Source of the DNA: Flavonifractor sp. An306
Lineage (GTDB): Bacteria > Bacillota > Clostridia > Oscillospirales > Oscillospiraceae
Length of the DNA: 64,000 bases
Assembly (NCBI RefSeq): GCF_002159455.1
Contig: NZ_NFIQ01000005.1
Coordinates: 1-64,000, forward strand
Direction of reading: 5' to 3'
Both the position numbers and the translations under genes were made by a program. Positions 36,417 to 46,029 of this stretch are shown here, one piece after another. How positions within the stretch are numbered: the first letter of the stretch is position 1; each line of letters starts with the position of its first letter. The notes under the pieces were generated by a model that did not search any database, was not told where the DNA came from, and was given only the letters and a program-made list of their open reading frames with translations.

Positions 36417-37664
36417 TCAGCCGTCTATGTCAGTGGTCAATACCTTTTTCAGCTTGGCAAAACGGGGGAGAGAGGCCTCTCTGAGCGCGTCCGGCTCACC
36501 CTGGATGAGGGGCAGCACATAGTCAATGAAGGGCTGCTCCACACCGTTGCCTGCGGCATTGATCCATTCACGGGGCACTTTCTTCTCAAAGTTGGCTACG
36601 ATGTCCAAGGGCTGCAGGATCGTCTCACAGTGGTAGCCGCCCTCACGCTTGCAGAGGAACGCCACCATTTTATCCGTAACGCCGGAGACCGCCGCTTCAA
36701 CAGCAGCCTTGCCTGCCAAGTAGGCCTCTTCAATATCCGTTTTGGAAGCGGTATGGGAACCGCAGCGCTGCAGCAGAGACAGCTCAATTCCCCGCACCTT
36801 CGCGCCAGTCTCCATCTTGATGGCATCGGCCAGCATGGCGGCTAGACCGCCCAGCTGGGCATGTCCAAAACCATCGGTAGCGGAGATCTTCGCCTCGGAC
36901 ACAAAGGAGCCATCAGGATGGTGAATACCCTCAGAAACAGCCACCATACATTTACCAGTATTCCGGTAGATACGGGCAACGTCATCCAGGAAATCCGTCA
37001 GGTCAAAGTCGGTTTCCGGCAGATAGATCAGGTCGGGACCATAGCCGGCCCAGGTAGCCAGACCGGCGGAGCCAGCCAGCCAGCCAGCGTGGCGACCCAT
37101 GATCTCGATTACCGTAACCATGCCGGTATCATATACGTGGGCGTCCCGATGGACCTCCATGCAGGTAGTGGCGATAAACTTAGCCGCAGAGCCGAAGCCA
37201 GGGCAGTGGTCGGTACCGTTCAGGTCGTTGTCGATGGTCTTGGGCACGCCCATGATCCGACATTCATATCCCACTTTCTGCATGTACTTGGAAATCTTGT
37301 TGCACGTATCCATGGAGTCGTTGCCGCCATTGTAAAAGAAATAGCGTACATCATACTTCTGGAAAATCTCCAGGATCCGCTTGTAATCGCTGTCATCCTC
37401 ATCCGGGTCCTTCAGCTTGTACCGGCAGGAACCCAGGGCAGAGGAGGGAGTATACTTCAAAAGCTCCAGCTCAGCCGCGTCTTCTACGCCCATATCGTAC
37501 AGCTTTTCATCCAAAACGCCCCTGATACCATGGGCAGCGCCCAGAACACGGGTGATACAGTCGGTATCCAGGGCCGTGCGGATCACGCCCAGCGCGCTGG
37601 AATTGATAACTGCGGTCGGACCACCGGACTGTCCGATGATACAGGCGCCCCTTAACTCACTCAT
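36417..37664 (-). CDS. Pyrophosphate-type 6-phosphofructokinase
   Basis: 415 residues. Motifs IIGQSGGPTAVIN, YNGGNDSMDTC and GVPKTIDNDLNGTDHCPG. The GG(N/D)DS form, where ATP enzymes have GGDGS, points to diphosphate as phosphoryl donor (group II/long form). Phosphorylates fructose 6-phosphate reversibly. Start ATG 37664 with GGAGG 9-10 bases upstream. A second, ATP-type enzyme is encoded at 40545-41528. Confidence 0.87.
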   Translation of the reverse strand: MSELRGACIIGQSGGPTAVINSSALGVIRTALDTDCITRVLGAAHGIRGVLDEKLYDMGVEDAAELELLKYTPSSALGSCRYKLKDPDEDDSDYKRILEIFQKYDVRYFFYNGGNDSMDTCNKISKYMQKVGYECRIMGVPKTIDNDLNGTDHCPGFGSAAKFIATTCMEVHRDAHVYDTGMVTVIEIMGRHAGWLAGSAGLATWAGYGPDLIYLPETDFDLTDFLDDVARIYRNTGKCMVAVSEGIHHPDGSFVSEAKISATDGFGHAQLGGLAAMLADAIKMETGAKVRGIELSLLQRCGSHTASKTDIEEAYLAGKAAVEAAVSGVTDKMVAFLCKREGGYHCETILQPLDIVANFEKKVPREWINAAGNGVEQPFIDYVLPLIQGEPDALREASLPRFAKLKKVLTTDIDG

Positions 37665-37732
37665 GAATTTGCCTCCTGATGTTTCATTTTTGGAAAATTT
37701 GACGGTTTGCCAAATAATCATACCACGTCCTC

Positions 37733-37761
37733 TTGAAATTATCAATGAGAACTGTTAGAAT
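37733..37761 (+). promoter_or_regulatory. Aldolase gene promoter
   Basis: TTGAAA at 37733-37738, 17-base spacer, TAGAAT at 37756-37761. Confidence 0.65.
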
Positions 37762-37792
37762 CATGTAGAGTTAAGAAAAGGAGATGAGCCTT

Positions 37793-38758
37793 ATGCCACT
37801 GGTTACCACTAAGGAAATGTTTGAAAAGGCCTATCATGGCGGCTACGCTATCGGCGCTTTCAACGTCAATAACATGGAGATTGTGCAGGGCATCACTGAG
37901 GCAGCCAAAGAAGTCAACGCCCCCCTGATCCTTCAGGTCTCCAAGGGCGCCCGTGCCTATGCCAATCACACCTATCTGATGAAGCTGGTGGAGGCCGCTA
38001 TTATTGAGACCGGACTTCCCATTTGCCTGCATCTGGACCATGGTGACAGCTTTGAGCTGTGCAAGAGCTGCATTGACGGCGGCTTTACCTCTGTTATGAT
38101 CGACGCCAGCTCCAAGCCCTTTGCCGAGAATATTGAGATTACCAAGCAGGTGGTGGAGTATGCCCACGACCACGGCGTGGTGGTAGAGGCTGAGCTGGGT
38201 GCTCTGGCCGGCGTGGAGGACGAGGTCAGCGTGTCCGCTGAGGATTCCCACTACACCCGTCCGGAAGAGGTGGAGGAGTTTGTCGCCAAGACCAACTGCG
38301 ACTCTCTGGCTATCGCCATTGGCACCAGCCACGGCGCATATAAGTTTACCGCCGCTCAGTGCACCCGCAATGAGAAGGGCGAGCTGGTTCCTCCTCCGCT
38401 GCGCTTTGACATTCTGGACGAAGTGGTCAAGCGTCTGCCCGGATTCCCCATTGTGCTCCATGGCTCCTCTTCCGTACCCCAGGAGTATGTGAAGATGATC
38501 AATGAAAACGGCGGTAAGATGCCCGATGCCGTTGGCATTCCCGAGGAGCAGCTCCGCCAGGCCGCCCGGGGCGCCGTGTGTAAGATCAACATTGACTCCG
38601 ATCTGCGTCTGGCCATGACCGGCACCATCCGTCAGTTCTTTGCCGAGCATCCTGACAAGTTTGACCCCCGCGAGTATCTGAAGCCCGCCCGCGCCAATAT
38701 CAAGGAGCTGGTGAAGCATAAGCTGATCCACGTGCTGGGCTGCGACGGCAAGGCGTAA
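37793..38758 (+). CDS. fba: Class II fructose-bisphosphate aldolase
   Basis: 321 residues. Cleaves fructose 1,6-bisphosphate; zinc enzyme. Zinc and catalytic residues lie in CLHLDHGDSFE, VVEAELGALAG, IGTSHGAYK and VLHGSSS. Strong codon bias fits high expression. The ATG at 37793 has AAAAGGAG 9 bases ahead, while the ATG at 37784 is too close. Together with the divergent PPi-type phosphofructokinase it makes a small glycolytic locus. Confidence 0.93.
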   Translation: MPLVTTKEMFEKAYHGGYAIGAFNVNNMEIVQGITEAAKEVNAPLILQVSKGARAYANHTYLMKLVEAAIIETGLPICLHLDHGDSFELCKSCIDGGFTSVMIDASSKPFAENIEITKQVVEYAHDHGVVVEAELGALAGVEDEVSVSAEDSHYTRPEEVEEFVAKTNCDSLAIAIGTSHGAYKFTAAQCTRNEKGELVPPPLRFDILDEVVKRLPGFPIVLHGSSSVPQEYVKMINENGGKMPDAVGIPEEQLRQAARGAVCKINIDSDLRLAMTGTIRQFFAEHPDKFDPREYLKPARANIKELVKHKLIHVLGCDGKA

Positions 38759-38771
38759 TGTTTCTTTTATA

Positions 38772-38812
38772 GGTATAAAAAAGGAGAGGGGAGACCCTCT
38801 CCTTTTTATACC
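38772..38812 (+). terminator. Aldolase gene terminator
   Basis: GGTATAAAAAAGGAGAGGG pairs with CCCTCTCCTTTTTATACC around a short loop. Confidence 0.9.
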
Positions 38813-38860
38813 CATATCTCCCACCCAAGCATAAGATAAGAGGGGAGGGGAGAACGTATT

Positions 38861-39376
38861 ATGTTAGAACAAATCGCCTATCACCGCCGGGCAGCGGTGG
38901 CCTATGCCCACAGATGGGCTTTTCAACGCAATCCAGCCTTCTATGATTATGAGGATATCGGAGGCGACTGCACCAACTTTGCTTCTCAGTGTTTGTATGC
39001 TGGCTCCGGCGTCATGGATTTCACGCCCGACTTTGGATGGTACTATCTCAATGCCAACGACAAGGCTCCGGCATGGACCGGCGTGGAATACTTTTATCGC
39101 TATCTGACCCGACAGATACCAACACCAGGCCCGGCGGCCCAATCAGTGCGCCTGCGGCAGCTGGTACCCGGAGACTTTGTACAGCTCAACGCCAATGGGG
39201 AGGCGTTCACACACACCGCCATTGTGGTCCAGATACTGGGACAGCCCACGCTTCGCAATACGCTGGTTGCCTCCCACTCTTATGATACAGACTATCGGCC
39301 ATTAAGTACCTATTCCTTCCGAAGCGCACGCTTTCTGCATATTACCGGGGTATGGAGGACGATAGAATCCCTTTAA
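38861..39376 (+). CDS. Amidase_6-type putative amidase
   Basis: 171 residues. The segment YYDYEDIGGDCTNFASQ-like FYDYEDIGGDCTNFASQCLY with the catalytic Cys, later FTHTAIVVQ (His), and the C-terminal sequence follow the Amidase_6 (papain-like) pattern seen in Clostridia cell-wall or peptide amidases. No signal peptide is seen, so it may act in the cytoplasm or mother cell. AGGGGAGGGGAG lies upstream of ATG 38861. It overlaps the convergent recombinase gene by 4 bases. Confidence 0.82.
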   Translation: MLEQIAYHRRAAVAYAHRWAFQRNPAFYDYEDIGGDCTNFASQCLYAGSGVMDFTPDFGWYYLNANDKAPAWTGVEYFYRYLTRQIPTPGPAAQSVRLRQLVPGDFVQLNANGEAFTHTAIVVQILGQPTLRNTLVASHSYDTDYRPLSTYSFRSARFLHITGVWRTIESL

Positions 39377-40392
39377 TCTTCTTTTTTTGCTGGATGTGCG
39401 GACTTGAGACGACCCAGCGGGTTTGCTTTGGCGGCGGCACGCAGATTTTCATTGTCTACATGCGTATAAATCTGGGTGGTATTCAGGTGCTCATGACCCA
39501 GCACTTCCTGCAAAGTACGTACATCCACGCCATTCTGGAGCATTAGTGTGGCTGCCGTATGCCGGAGTTTGTGGCTGGAATACAGGGAGGCGTCCAGTCC
39601 AGCTTTTTTCAGCCGCTGCTTTACCATATAGTGGACAGCGTCAGTAGTCATTCTGGTGTGCCTTCTGGTGAGAAACAGAGCGTTTTTATCGGCTGCGGCG
39701 CATCGGCTCCGCTCCTCCAGCCAGGCCCGGATCGCCTCCATACAGGCATCGTTAAGAAAAATCATCCGTTCCTTGTTGCCCTTGCCCAGAACCCGCAGCT
39801 GATCATCACGCACATCCGTCAGATTAAGTGAAACTAACTCTGAAATCCGCAGCCCGCAGTTTAAAAACAGAGTCAAAATACAATAGTCTCTGGCTTGATT
39901 CGGTTCATCCACAGATTCCAGCAGCTGGATGCTTTCATCCAGGTCCAGATAGCGCGGCAGAGATTTTTTCAGCCTGGGGGAATCCAGATCCTGCATGGGA
40001 TTTTCCGCGATCAGCTTGGCCTTATTGGTGAGATATTTATAAAAGGAGCGTATGGCGGCAATCTTACGGGCACGGGCAGAGGCTTCCAGCCCATAACCGG
40101 TCATCGGGCTGTTGGCGTGTTTGGCCCGATCACGGCTGAGATAATTCATGTAGCTGTAGACGTCGCTGAGGGTTACAGAGCGGACAAACTCCAGGTCCAC
40201 ATCATCAATAGAAATCTCATCCAGCTCAGCTGTCCTGGGTACGAGGCCTTTTTCCATTTTTAAATACCGAAAGAAGTTGCGCAGATCCAAATAGTACTCA
40301 TCCACGGTTTTGCGGGAGTGGCCCTGGATGGTCTCATGGTAGACCAAAAAGTCCCGGAGGACCTGTGGGGCGGTCTGTCTGTCGTCTGACAC
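39373..40392 (-). CDS. Tyrosine recombinase, XerC-like
   Basis: 339 residues, longer than XerD (292) through an insertion in the N-terminal domain. Complete catalytic set: Arg in CGLRISELVSLNL, Lys in GKGNKERMIFL, HKLRHTAATLM, LGHEHLNTTQIYTH. It could be the XerC partner of the XerD at 8025-8903. GTG start at 40392 with GGGAGG upstream, just after an inverted repeat (40410-40439). Confidence 0.85.
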   Translation of the reverse strand: MSDDRQTAPQVLRDFLVYHETIQGHSRKTVDEYYLDLRNFFRYLKMEKGLVPRTAELDEISIDDVDLEFVRSVTLSDVYSYMNYLSRDRAKHANSPMTGYGLEASARARKIAAIRSFYKYLTNKAKLIAENPMQDLDSPRLKKSLPRYLDLDESIQLLESVDEPNQARDYCILTLFLNCGLRISELVSLNLTDVRDDQLRVLGKGNKERMIFLNDACMEAIRAWLEERSRCAAADKNALFLTRRHTRMTTDAVHYMVKQRLKKAGLDASLYSSHKLRHTAATLMLQNGVDVRTLQEVLGHEHLNTTQIYTHVDNENLRAAAKANPLGRLKSAHPAKKED

Positions 40393-40409
40393 CGGTTTAG
40401 CCTCCCTTC

Positions 40410-40439
40410 AACTCAACAAAATTTTTATTTTGTTGAGTT
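40410..40439. promoter_or_regulatory. 13-base inverted repeat upstream of the XerC-like gene
   Basis: AACTCAACAAAAT and ATTTTGTTGAGTT are exact reverse complements around TTTT. The position, 18 bases before the GTG start, suits an operator or a terminator facing either way. AT-rich compared with its surroundings. Confidence 0.5.
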
Positions 40440-40494
40440 AACAATCTAAATTCATAGCCGCCCCCCTACGGGGTCGGCACAGCTGATTTTATAT

Positions 40495-40529
40495 CTCCGG
40501 ACCTTGCGCTATTCACGCAAGGTCCGGAG
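40495..40529. terminator. 14-base inverted repeat after pfkA
   Basis: CTCCGGACCTTGCG (40495-40508) pairs with CGCAAGGTCCGGAG (40516-40529). A likely end of pfkA transcripts on the minus strand, although the T tract is poor. Confidence 0.55.
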
Positions 40530-40544
40530 CGCTTGTTCGCGTTT

Positions 40545-41528
40545 TTATTGTACGCCAGTCAATGCACGCATAACGGTGTAGGTCTGCTGATCCAGACCCT
40601 TGTGCATCTTCAGCGCCTCCTCGATATCATAATCCACATAGGATTCGCCGTCCATCGCCACCACACGGCAGGTTTTGCCCTCGGCCAACAGCCGGACAGC
40701 CTCATAACCCATATATGTAGCCGCAATCCGGTCACGGACCGTTGGCGCACCACCGCGCTGCACGTGACCCAGGATGGTTACGCGGGTATCCAGAGACGTG
40801 GCCTCATTGATCTGCTTGGCCACCTCATAGGCGCCGCCTTCCACGCCTTCCGCCACAATGATCATAAAATGGGTCCGGCCGGCCAGACGAGACCTGCGGA
40901 TGGGCTCCATCAGATCGTTTTCATAGTCTACCTTCTGCTCCGGCACCAACACGGCGGTTGCGCCGCAGGCCACGCCTACGTTCAGGGCCACATGACCGGC
41001 ATGCCGGCCCATTACTTCCACTACAGAACAGCGCTCATGGGACTGCATGGTATCCCGCAGTTTATCAATGGACTCCAAGGCGGTGTTGCAGGCGGTGTCA
41101 TAGCCAATGGTATAGGTAGAGCAGGCGATGTCGTTATCAATCGTTCCGGGAATGCCAATGACGCTCAGGCCCTGCTGTGCCAGAGTCAGCAGACCGCGGA
41201 AGGTACCGTCGCCGCCAATGCCCACCAGAGCGTCCAGACCCAGCAGCTTGCAGGTGGCTACCGCCCGCTCCCGGCCCAGCTGGGACTTGAAATCCTCGCT
41301 GCGGGCAGAGTACAGCATGGTTCCGCCCTTTCTGGACAGGCCGCTGACGCTTTCAAAGGTCAGAGGCACAAAGTCCCCGTTGATCAGGCCGTGATAGCCC
41401 CGACGGATTCCGATACACTCAATGCCCATATGCAGTGCGGTACGAACAACAGAGCGGATGGCTGCGTTCATGCCCGGGGCATCTCCCCCACTGGTAAATA
41501 CACCAATACGGCGAACAGATTTCTCCAT
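40545..41528 (-). CDS. pfkA: ATP-dependent 6-phosphofructokinase
   Basis: 327 residues. Motifs GVFTSGGDAPGMNAAIR, IGGDGTFRG (the GGDG(T/S) of ATP enzymes), and PGTIDNDI with catalytic Asp. Start at ATG 41528; an ATG at 41537 is too close to the AGGAG. It lies 30 bases downstream of purB on the same strand and may be co-transcribed with it. A PPi-type paralogue is encoded at 36417-37664. Confidence 0.93.
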   Translation of the reverse strand: MEKSVRRIGVFTSGGDAPGMNAAIRSVVRTALHMGIECIGIRRGYHGLINGDFVPLTFESVSGLSRKGGTMLYSARSEDFKSQLGRERAVATCKLLGLDALVGIGGDGTFRGLLTLAQQGLSVIGIPGTIDNDIACSTYTIGYDTACNTALESIDKLRDTMQSHERCSVVEVMGRHAGHVALNVGVACGATAVLVPEQKVDYENDLMEPIRRSRLAGRTHFMIIVAEGVEGGAYEVAKQINEATSLDTRVTILGHVQRGGAPTVRDRIAATYMGYEAVRLLAEGKTCRVVAMDGESYVDYDIEEALKMHKGLDQQTYTVMRALTGVQ

Positions 41529-41558
41529 CACAAGCATCTCCTACCTTATAATATCGTT

Positions 41559-42995
41559 TTATACCTTCAGTTCGGCTTCCCGTGTCTTCAGTGCCTCGGA
41601 GTAGCGCTCCAGAACGGGGTTGACCTCAGCCTGCAAAAAGGCATCCACCTGTTCCGGGCAGCGGCCAATATAGCGGGCGGGGCACATATGAGCGGTCAGT
41701 TCCTCCTTGTTCAGTCCAAACAGCGGGTCCGCGGCAATCAGGTCAATGAGGTTGTTGGCCTCTCCCCTGTCCTTCACATTGGCCCCTGCCTGCTGGGAGA
41801 GCACCCGGATACGTTCATGAAGCTGCTGACGGTCGCCGCCCTTTTTGACCGCGTCCATCATAATATTTTCGCTGGCCATAAAGGGCAGCTCCTCCATGAC
41901 GTGCTTTTCAATGACCTTTTCATGAACCACCAGGCCGTCAGCCACATTGGCGTAAATATTCAGAATAGCGTCCACCGCCAGGAAGGCCTCCGGGACAGAC
42001 AGTCGCTTGTTGGCCGAGTCGTCCAGCGTACGCTCAAACCACTGAGTCGCCGCGGTAACGGCCGGATTGAGGGCGTCTGCCATGACATACCTGGCCAAGG
42101 AGCACATCCGCTCGCACCGCATGGGGTTGCGTTTATAGGGCATGGCGGAAGAACCAATCTGATGGGCCTCGAAGGGTTCCTCCACCTCCTTCAGGTTGCA
42201 CAGCAGCCGCAGATCAGTGGCGAACTTGCTGGCCGATTGGGCAATACCGGAGAGTGTGGAGAGCACGGCATAATCGGTTTTTCTGGAATAGGTCTGGCCG
42301 GAAACCGGAACTGTCGCTTCAAATCCCATCTCAGCTGCAATCTTACGATCCAGCTCCATACATTTGTCATGATCGCCGTCAAACAGCTCCAGGAAACTGG
42401 CCTGGGTACCGGTGGTACCCTTGCAGCCCAGCAGCTTCAGGGTGGAGATCCGATGCTCCACTTCCTGAAGGTCCATCAAAAGCTCGTTCATCCAGAGTGT
42501 AGCCCGCTTCCCTACGGTTACGAGCTGTGCCGGCTGGAAGTGGGTAAAGCCCAGCGTGGGCAGAGCCCGGTAGCGCTGTGCAAAAGCCGCCAGATGACCC
42601 AAAACCCGTACCAACTCATCCCGGACCAGGCAGAGGGCCTCACGCATCAGGATCACATCTGTGTTGTCCCCCACGTAGCAGCTGGTGGCACCCAGGTGAA
42701 TGATGGGCATGGCCTTGGGACACTGGAGACCATAGGTGTGTACGTGGGCCATCACATCATGACGCAGTTCCCGTTCAAATTTTGTGGCTGTTTCATAGTC
42801 AATGTCCTGGACGTGAGCTTCCAGCTCGTCCACCTGTTCCTGCGTAACAGGCAGTCCCAGCTCCATTTCCGCCCGAGCCAGCGCCACCCACAGCCTGCGC
42901 CAGGTGGTGAATTTTTTGTCCGGGGAAAAGAGATACTGCATCTCATCGCTGGCATAACGGGAACAAAGCGGCGATTCATACTTATCTTTCTTCAT
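41559..42995 (-). CDS. purB: Adenylosuccinate lyase
   Basis: 478 residues. Fumarase/aspartase superfamily; cleaves adenylosuccinate and SAICAR in purine synthesis. The signature SSAMPYKRNPMRCE with the catalytic serine loop and the earlier IIHLGATSCYVGDNTD segment are present. ATG 42995. The first gene of the run purB-pfkA. Confidence 0.93.
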   Translation of the reverse strand: MKKDKYESPLCSRYASDEMQYLFSPDKKFTTWRRLWVALARAEMELGLPVTQEQVDELEAHVQDIDYETATKFERELRHDVMAHVHTYGLQCPKAMPIIHLGATSCYVGDNTDVILMREALCLVRDELVRVLGHLAAFAQRYRALPTLGFTHFQPAQLVTVGKRATLWMNELLMDLQEVEHRISTLKLLGCKGTTGTQASFLELFDGDHDKCMELDRKIAAEMGFEATVPVSGQTYSRKTDYAVLSTLSGIAQSASKFATDLRLLCNLKEVEEPFEAHQIGSSAMPYKRNPMRCERMCSLARYVMADALNPAVTAATQWFERTLDDSANKRLSVPEAFLAVDAILNIYANVADGLVVHEKVIEKHVMEELPFMASENIMMDAVKKGGDRQQLHERIRVLSQQAGANVKDRGEANNLIDLIAADPLFGLNKEELTAHMCPARYIGRCPEQVDAFLQAEVNPVLERYSEALKTREAELKV

Positions 42996-43156
42996 GGATA
43001 CCCTTCTTTAAGCATAAAAATGGCAATTCACTACAGCGGCTAGTATATCACAAAAGCCTTTTTGTAACAAGAGGTACTTTTACACACCACCCTTGCCAGG
43101 ACTGCGGAACGGGTGTAAACTGGACGCAGCCACAATCCAGCAAAGGAGGCCGTACT

Positions 43157-44612
43157 ATGTTGAAAAACTGGGCGTTTGACGAAGGAAAACCAGACAAAGA
43201 CACCTGTAAGGCACGGCTGAAGCAGCTGCGGCAGGAACTGGCTGGGCTGCAGCAGCGTCTGCGCCAGGCCCAACTGCCGGTCGTTATTCTGCTGGAGGGC
43301 TGGGGCGCCGCTGGAAAGGGCAGTGCGATCCGGTCTCTGATCCGGGAATTGGATCCCAGATTTTTTAAGGTTCTCACTGTAAACCAACCCACCAAGGAGG
43401 AGCGGCGGTGGCCTTTTCTGAAGCGCTACTTCTCCTCCATTCCGGAGTCTGGAAAGCTTTTGTTCCTGGATTCCGGCTGGATCAGCGAGACAGTGCAGGA
43501 TTACCTTTGCGGAGAACTGTCTGAGACGGAGTTTTTCCGGCAGCTGGAGAGCATCCAGACTATGGAGCGTCAGCTTACCAACGGCGGGTATCTTCTGGTC
43601 AAACTGTTCTTTCACATTGACGCCACGCAGCAGCATGACCGTCTGTACAAACTCGCCTCCCACCGGGATACCTCCTGGCGGGCCAGCGAGGCGGACTGGC
43701 GTCAGAACAAAAGTATCTGGACTGCTTTGACCGTTGCCTGGAGGCCACTGATACCCCATGGGCTCCCTGGAAGGTGATCGACATCAGCCATAAAGTTTCA
43801 GCGCAGCTGCAGGCGGCGGAGTGGCTGTATCAGCAGATCTGCGCCGCTCTGGAATCCAGGCCGGAAACCTGTATGCCGGAATACCACTGGCCGCTGGAGC
43901 CCTCCCCCCTGCTTGCGCAGGTATCGCTGGATAAAACCATGGAGGACAAGCGGTACCGCAAAGAATTAAAGGCCTGCAAAAAGCGCCTTGCGGAACTGCA
44001 CAATGAACTGTACCGGAAAAAGGTCCCTGTGGTATTGGTATACGAAGGCTGGGATGCAGCCGGAAAGGGCGGAAATATCAAGCGTCTGGCCTCCGCGCTG
44101 GATCCAAGGGGCTATGAGGTCATTCCCATTGCCTCCCCCACTCCGGATGAGCTGTCCCGCCACTACCTTTGGCGGTTTTGGACCCGCCTGCCCAAAACGG
44201 GACACATCGCCATCTTTGACCGCAGCTGGTACGGCAGAGTGATGGTAGAGCGTCTGGAGGGCTTCTGCTCGGAGGACGACTGGAAACGGGCCTATGATGA
44301 ACTCAACGAGTTTGAGCGGGAGCTCACAGACGCAGGCACAGTGGTGCTGAAGTTCTGGGTGCATATGACAAACAGACTCAGCTGGAGCGGTTTCAGGACC
44401 GGCAGCAGGACCCGGCCAAACAGTGGAAGATCACCGAGGAGGACTGGCGCAACCGGGAAAAATGGGACGCCTATCAGAAAGCCGTGGATGAAATGCTCCA
44501 AAAGACCAGCACACAAAACGCACCCTGGCATATCCTGGAATCGGCGGATAAGCGGTATGCCCGCATCAAAGCGATGAAACTGGTGATCCACGCCATTGAA
44601 CAGGCCCTGTAA
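43157..44612 (+). pseudogene. Polyphosphate kinase 2 (AMP phosphotransferase type), two frameshifts
   Basis: A two-domain PPK2 protein (polyphosphate:AMP phosphotransferase type) in three reading frames. Domain 1 (43157 to about 43712) has EGWGAAGKGS but lacks the Walker B DRSWY (it reads LDSGW), as the first domain of this class often does. Frame then shifts at the AAAA at 43709-43712 to resume KYLDCFDRCLEATDTPWAPW. Domain 2 has EGWDAAGKGGNIKRL and FDRSWYGR; a second shift near 44366 (CATATGAC, one base short) leads into DKQTQLERFQDR to a stop at 44612. Both are single-base losses. Decay or sequencing error. Confidence 0.85.
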
Positions 44613-44623
44613 GTCATTGGAAA

Positions 44624-44663
44624 GGGCCCGTAACAGCTGCCTTCCCGCAGCCGTTACGGGCCC
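44624..44663. terminator. Terminator between PPK2 gene and aminotransferase
   Basis: GGGCCCGTAAC and GTTACGGGCCC pair across an 18-base loop, followed by CTCTCTTTCT; convergent genes share it. Confidence 0.75.
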
Positions 44664-44677
44664 TCTCTTTCTGCATT

Positions 44678-45868
44678 TTACTCCGCCAGGAATTTCTCCA
44701 GTCGGTCCAGCCCCTCCTTGATATTTTCAATGGAGGTGGCATAAGACCAGCGGACAAAGTTAGGCGCACCAAAACCGGAGCCAGGCACCACCGCTACCAG
44801 GCCGTATTTCAGGAACGCGTCGGCAAACACATCGTCGTTGGTAATTTCCACCCCGTGGATGGTCTTTCCAAGCAGCTTTTCCAGATTCATCATCACGTAG
44901 AAAGCTCCCTCCGGCTTGATGCAGCTGACGCCGGGGATGGAATTCATCCGCTCCACGATGTAATTCCGCCGCTCCTCAAAGGACTGGCGCATGGCCTCAA
45001 CCTCATCCTGAGGGGCATTGAGCGCCACCACAGCTGCCTTCTGGGAAATAGCCACCGGAGAGCCGGTGGAGTGGCTGACGTAGTTGGCCATGATCTTGGC
45101 GATGGTATCATTGGCGCAGGCATAACCAATTCGCCAGCCGGTCATGGCGTAGGACTTGGACACGCCGTTAATGAGTATGGTCAGCTCCTTGACCTCGGGG
45201 CTCAGTGCGGCAAAGCTGGTGAACTCCATTCCATCATACACCAGGCCATAGTAGATCTCGTCAGAAATCACATAGACCTCATGCTTCAGGCAGACGGCGG
45301 CAATGGCCTCCAGCTCTTCCCTGCTGTACGTCATGCCGGTGGGGTTGGAGGGGTTATTGAGAATAATGGCCTTGGTCTTGGGGGTGATGGCAGCCTCCAG
45401 CTTCTCAGCGGTAAGCTTGAAATGCTCGGCTTCCGTCGCGGTAACCACCACAGGCACACCGCCCACCATGCGGATGAGCTCAATGTAGCTGACCCAGAAG
45501 GGCGCGGGCAAAATGATCTCGTCCCCCGGGTTTACCAGAGCGCGCAGAGCCAGATATACCAGATGCTTTGCGCCGCTGCTCACCACCACCTGGCTGGGCT
45601 TGTAGTCCAGACCGCAGTCAGCCTTCATCCGGTCACACACCGCCTGACGCAGCTCCACCGTACCGGCGGCAGGGGTATAGCGGGTAAAATTATTCTGAAT
45701 GGCCTCAATACCCGCCTGCTTGATGGCGTCAGGCGTATTGAAGTCGGGCTCGCCGGCGCCAAAGCCGATCACATCAATACCATCGGCCTTCATCTGCTTG
45801 AACATGGCATCAATGGCCATGGTGGTGGACGCCTGTACGGCCTGTGCGATTCTGGACAGCTCTTTCAC
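44678..45868 (-). CDS. Class I pyridoxal-phosphate aminotransferase (aspartate type)
   Basis: 396 residues. Segments GFGAGEPDFNTPD, NNPSNPTGMTYS, SDEIYYGLVYDG and the PLP lysine in INGVSKSYAMTGWRIGY are those of aspartate aminotransferase subgroup I-gamma enzymes. Substrate breadth cannot be read from sequence. GTG start at 45868 with GGGAGAGA upstream. Confidence 0.9.
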   Translation of the reverse strand: MKELSRIAQAVQASTTMAIDAMFKQMKADGIDVIGFGAGEPDFNTPDAIKQAGIEAIQNNFTRYTPAAGTVELRQAVCDRMKADCGLDYKPSQVVVSSGAKHLVYLALRALVNPGDEIILPAPFWVSYIELIRMVGGVPVVVTATEAEHFKLTAEKLEAAITPKTKAIILNNPSNPTGMTYSREELEAIAAVCLKHEVYVISDEIYYGLVYDGMEFTSFAALSPEVKELTILINGVSKSYAMTGWRIGYACANDTIAKIMANYVSHSTGSPVAISQKAAVVALNAPQDEVEAMRQSFEERRNYIVERMNSIPGVSCIKPEGAFYVMMNLEKLLGKTIHGVEITNDDVFADAFLKYGLVAVVPGSGFGAPNFVRWSYATSIENIKEGLDRLEKFLAE

Positions 45869-45993
45869 TGGAATCTCTCCCTTGTTCTCAAAGTTCTTGA
45901 CATATTATATGCGCCGTCTTGCAAAAAAGCAAGTGTTTATTGAAAAAACTTCTCGAATTTTGAATGCACAAGAAATTATTAATGCAAAAACAA

Positions 45994-46018
45994 GGCGTCC
46001 GCCAAACTGACGGACGCC
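45994..46018 (-). terminator. Terminator of the ECF S-component gene
   Basis: GGCGTCCG pairs with CGGACGCC; on the minus strand a TTGTTTTT run follows. Confidence 0.8.
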
Positions 46019-46029
46019 CTGAAAGGTAT

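Noticed and set aside
40533-43043. An 836-codon open frame on the plus strand across pfkA and purB
   Set aside because: It is entirely antisense to two well-supported enzymes, and its product is low in recognisable domains and rich in His/Gln, as expected of a mirror frame in GC-rich coding DNA.
43700-43715. Programmed -1 frameshifting in the PPK2 gene
   Set aside because: AACAAAAG is not a classical slippery heptamer and a second, unrelated shift near 44366 would also be needed.
44678-45943. A plus-strand frame of about 360 codons at 44855-45943
   Set aside because: It mirrors the aminotransferase gene and lacks any domain.
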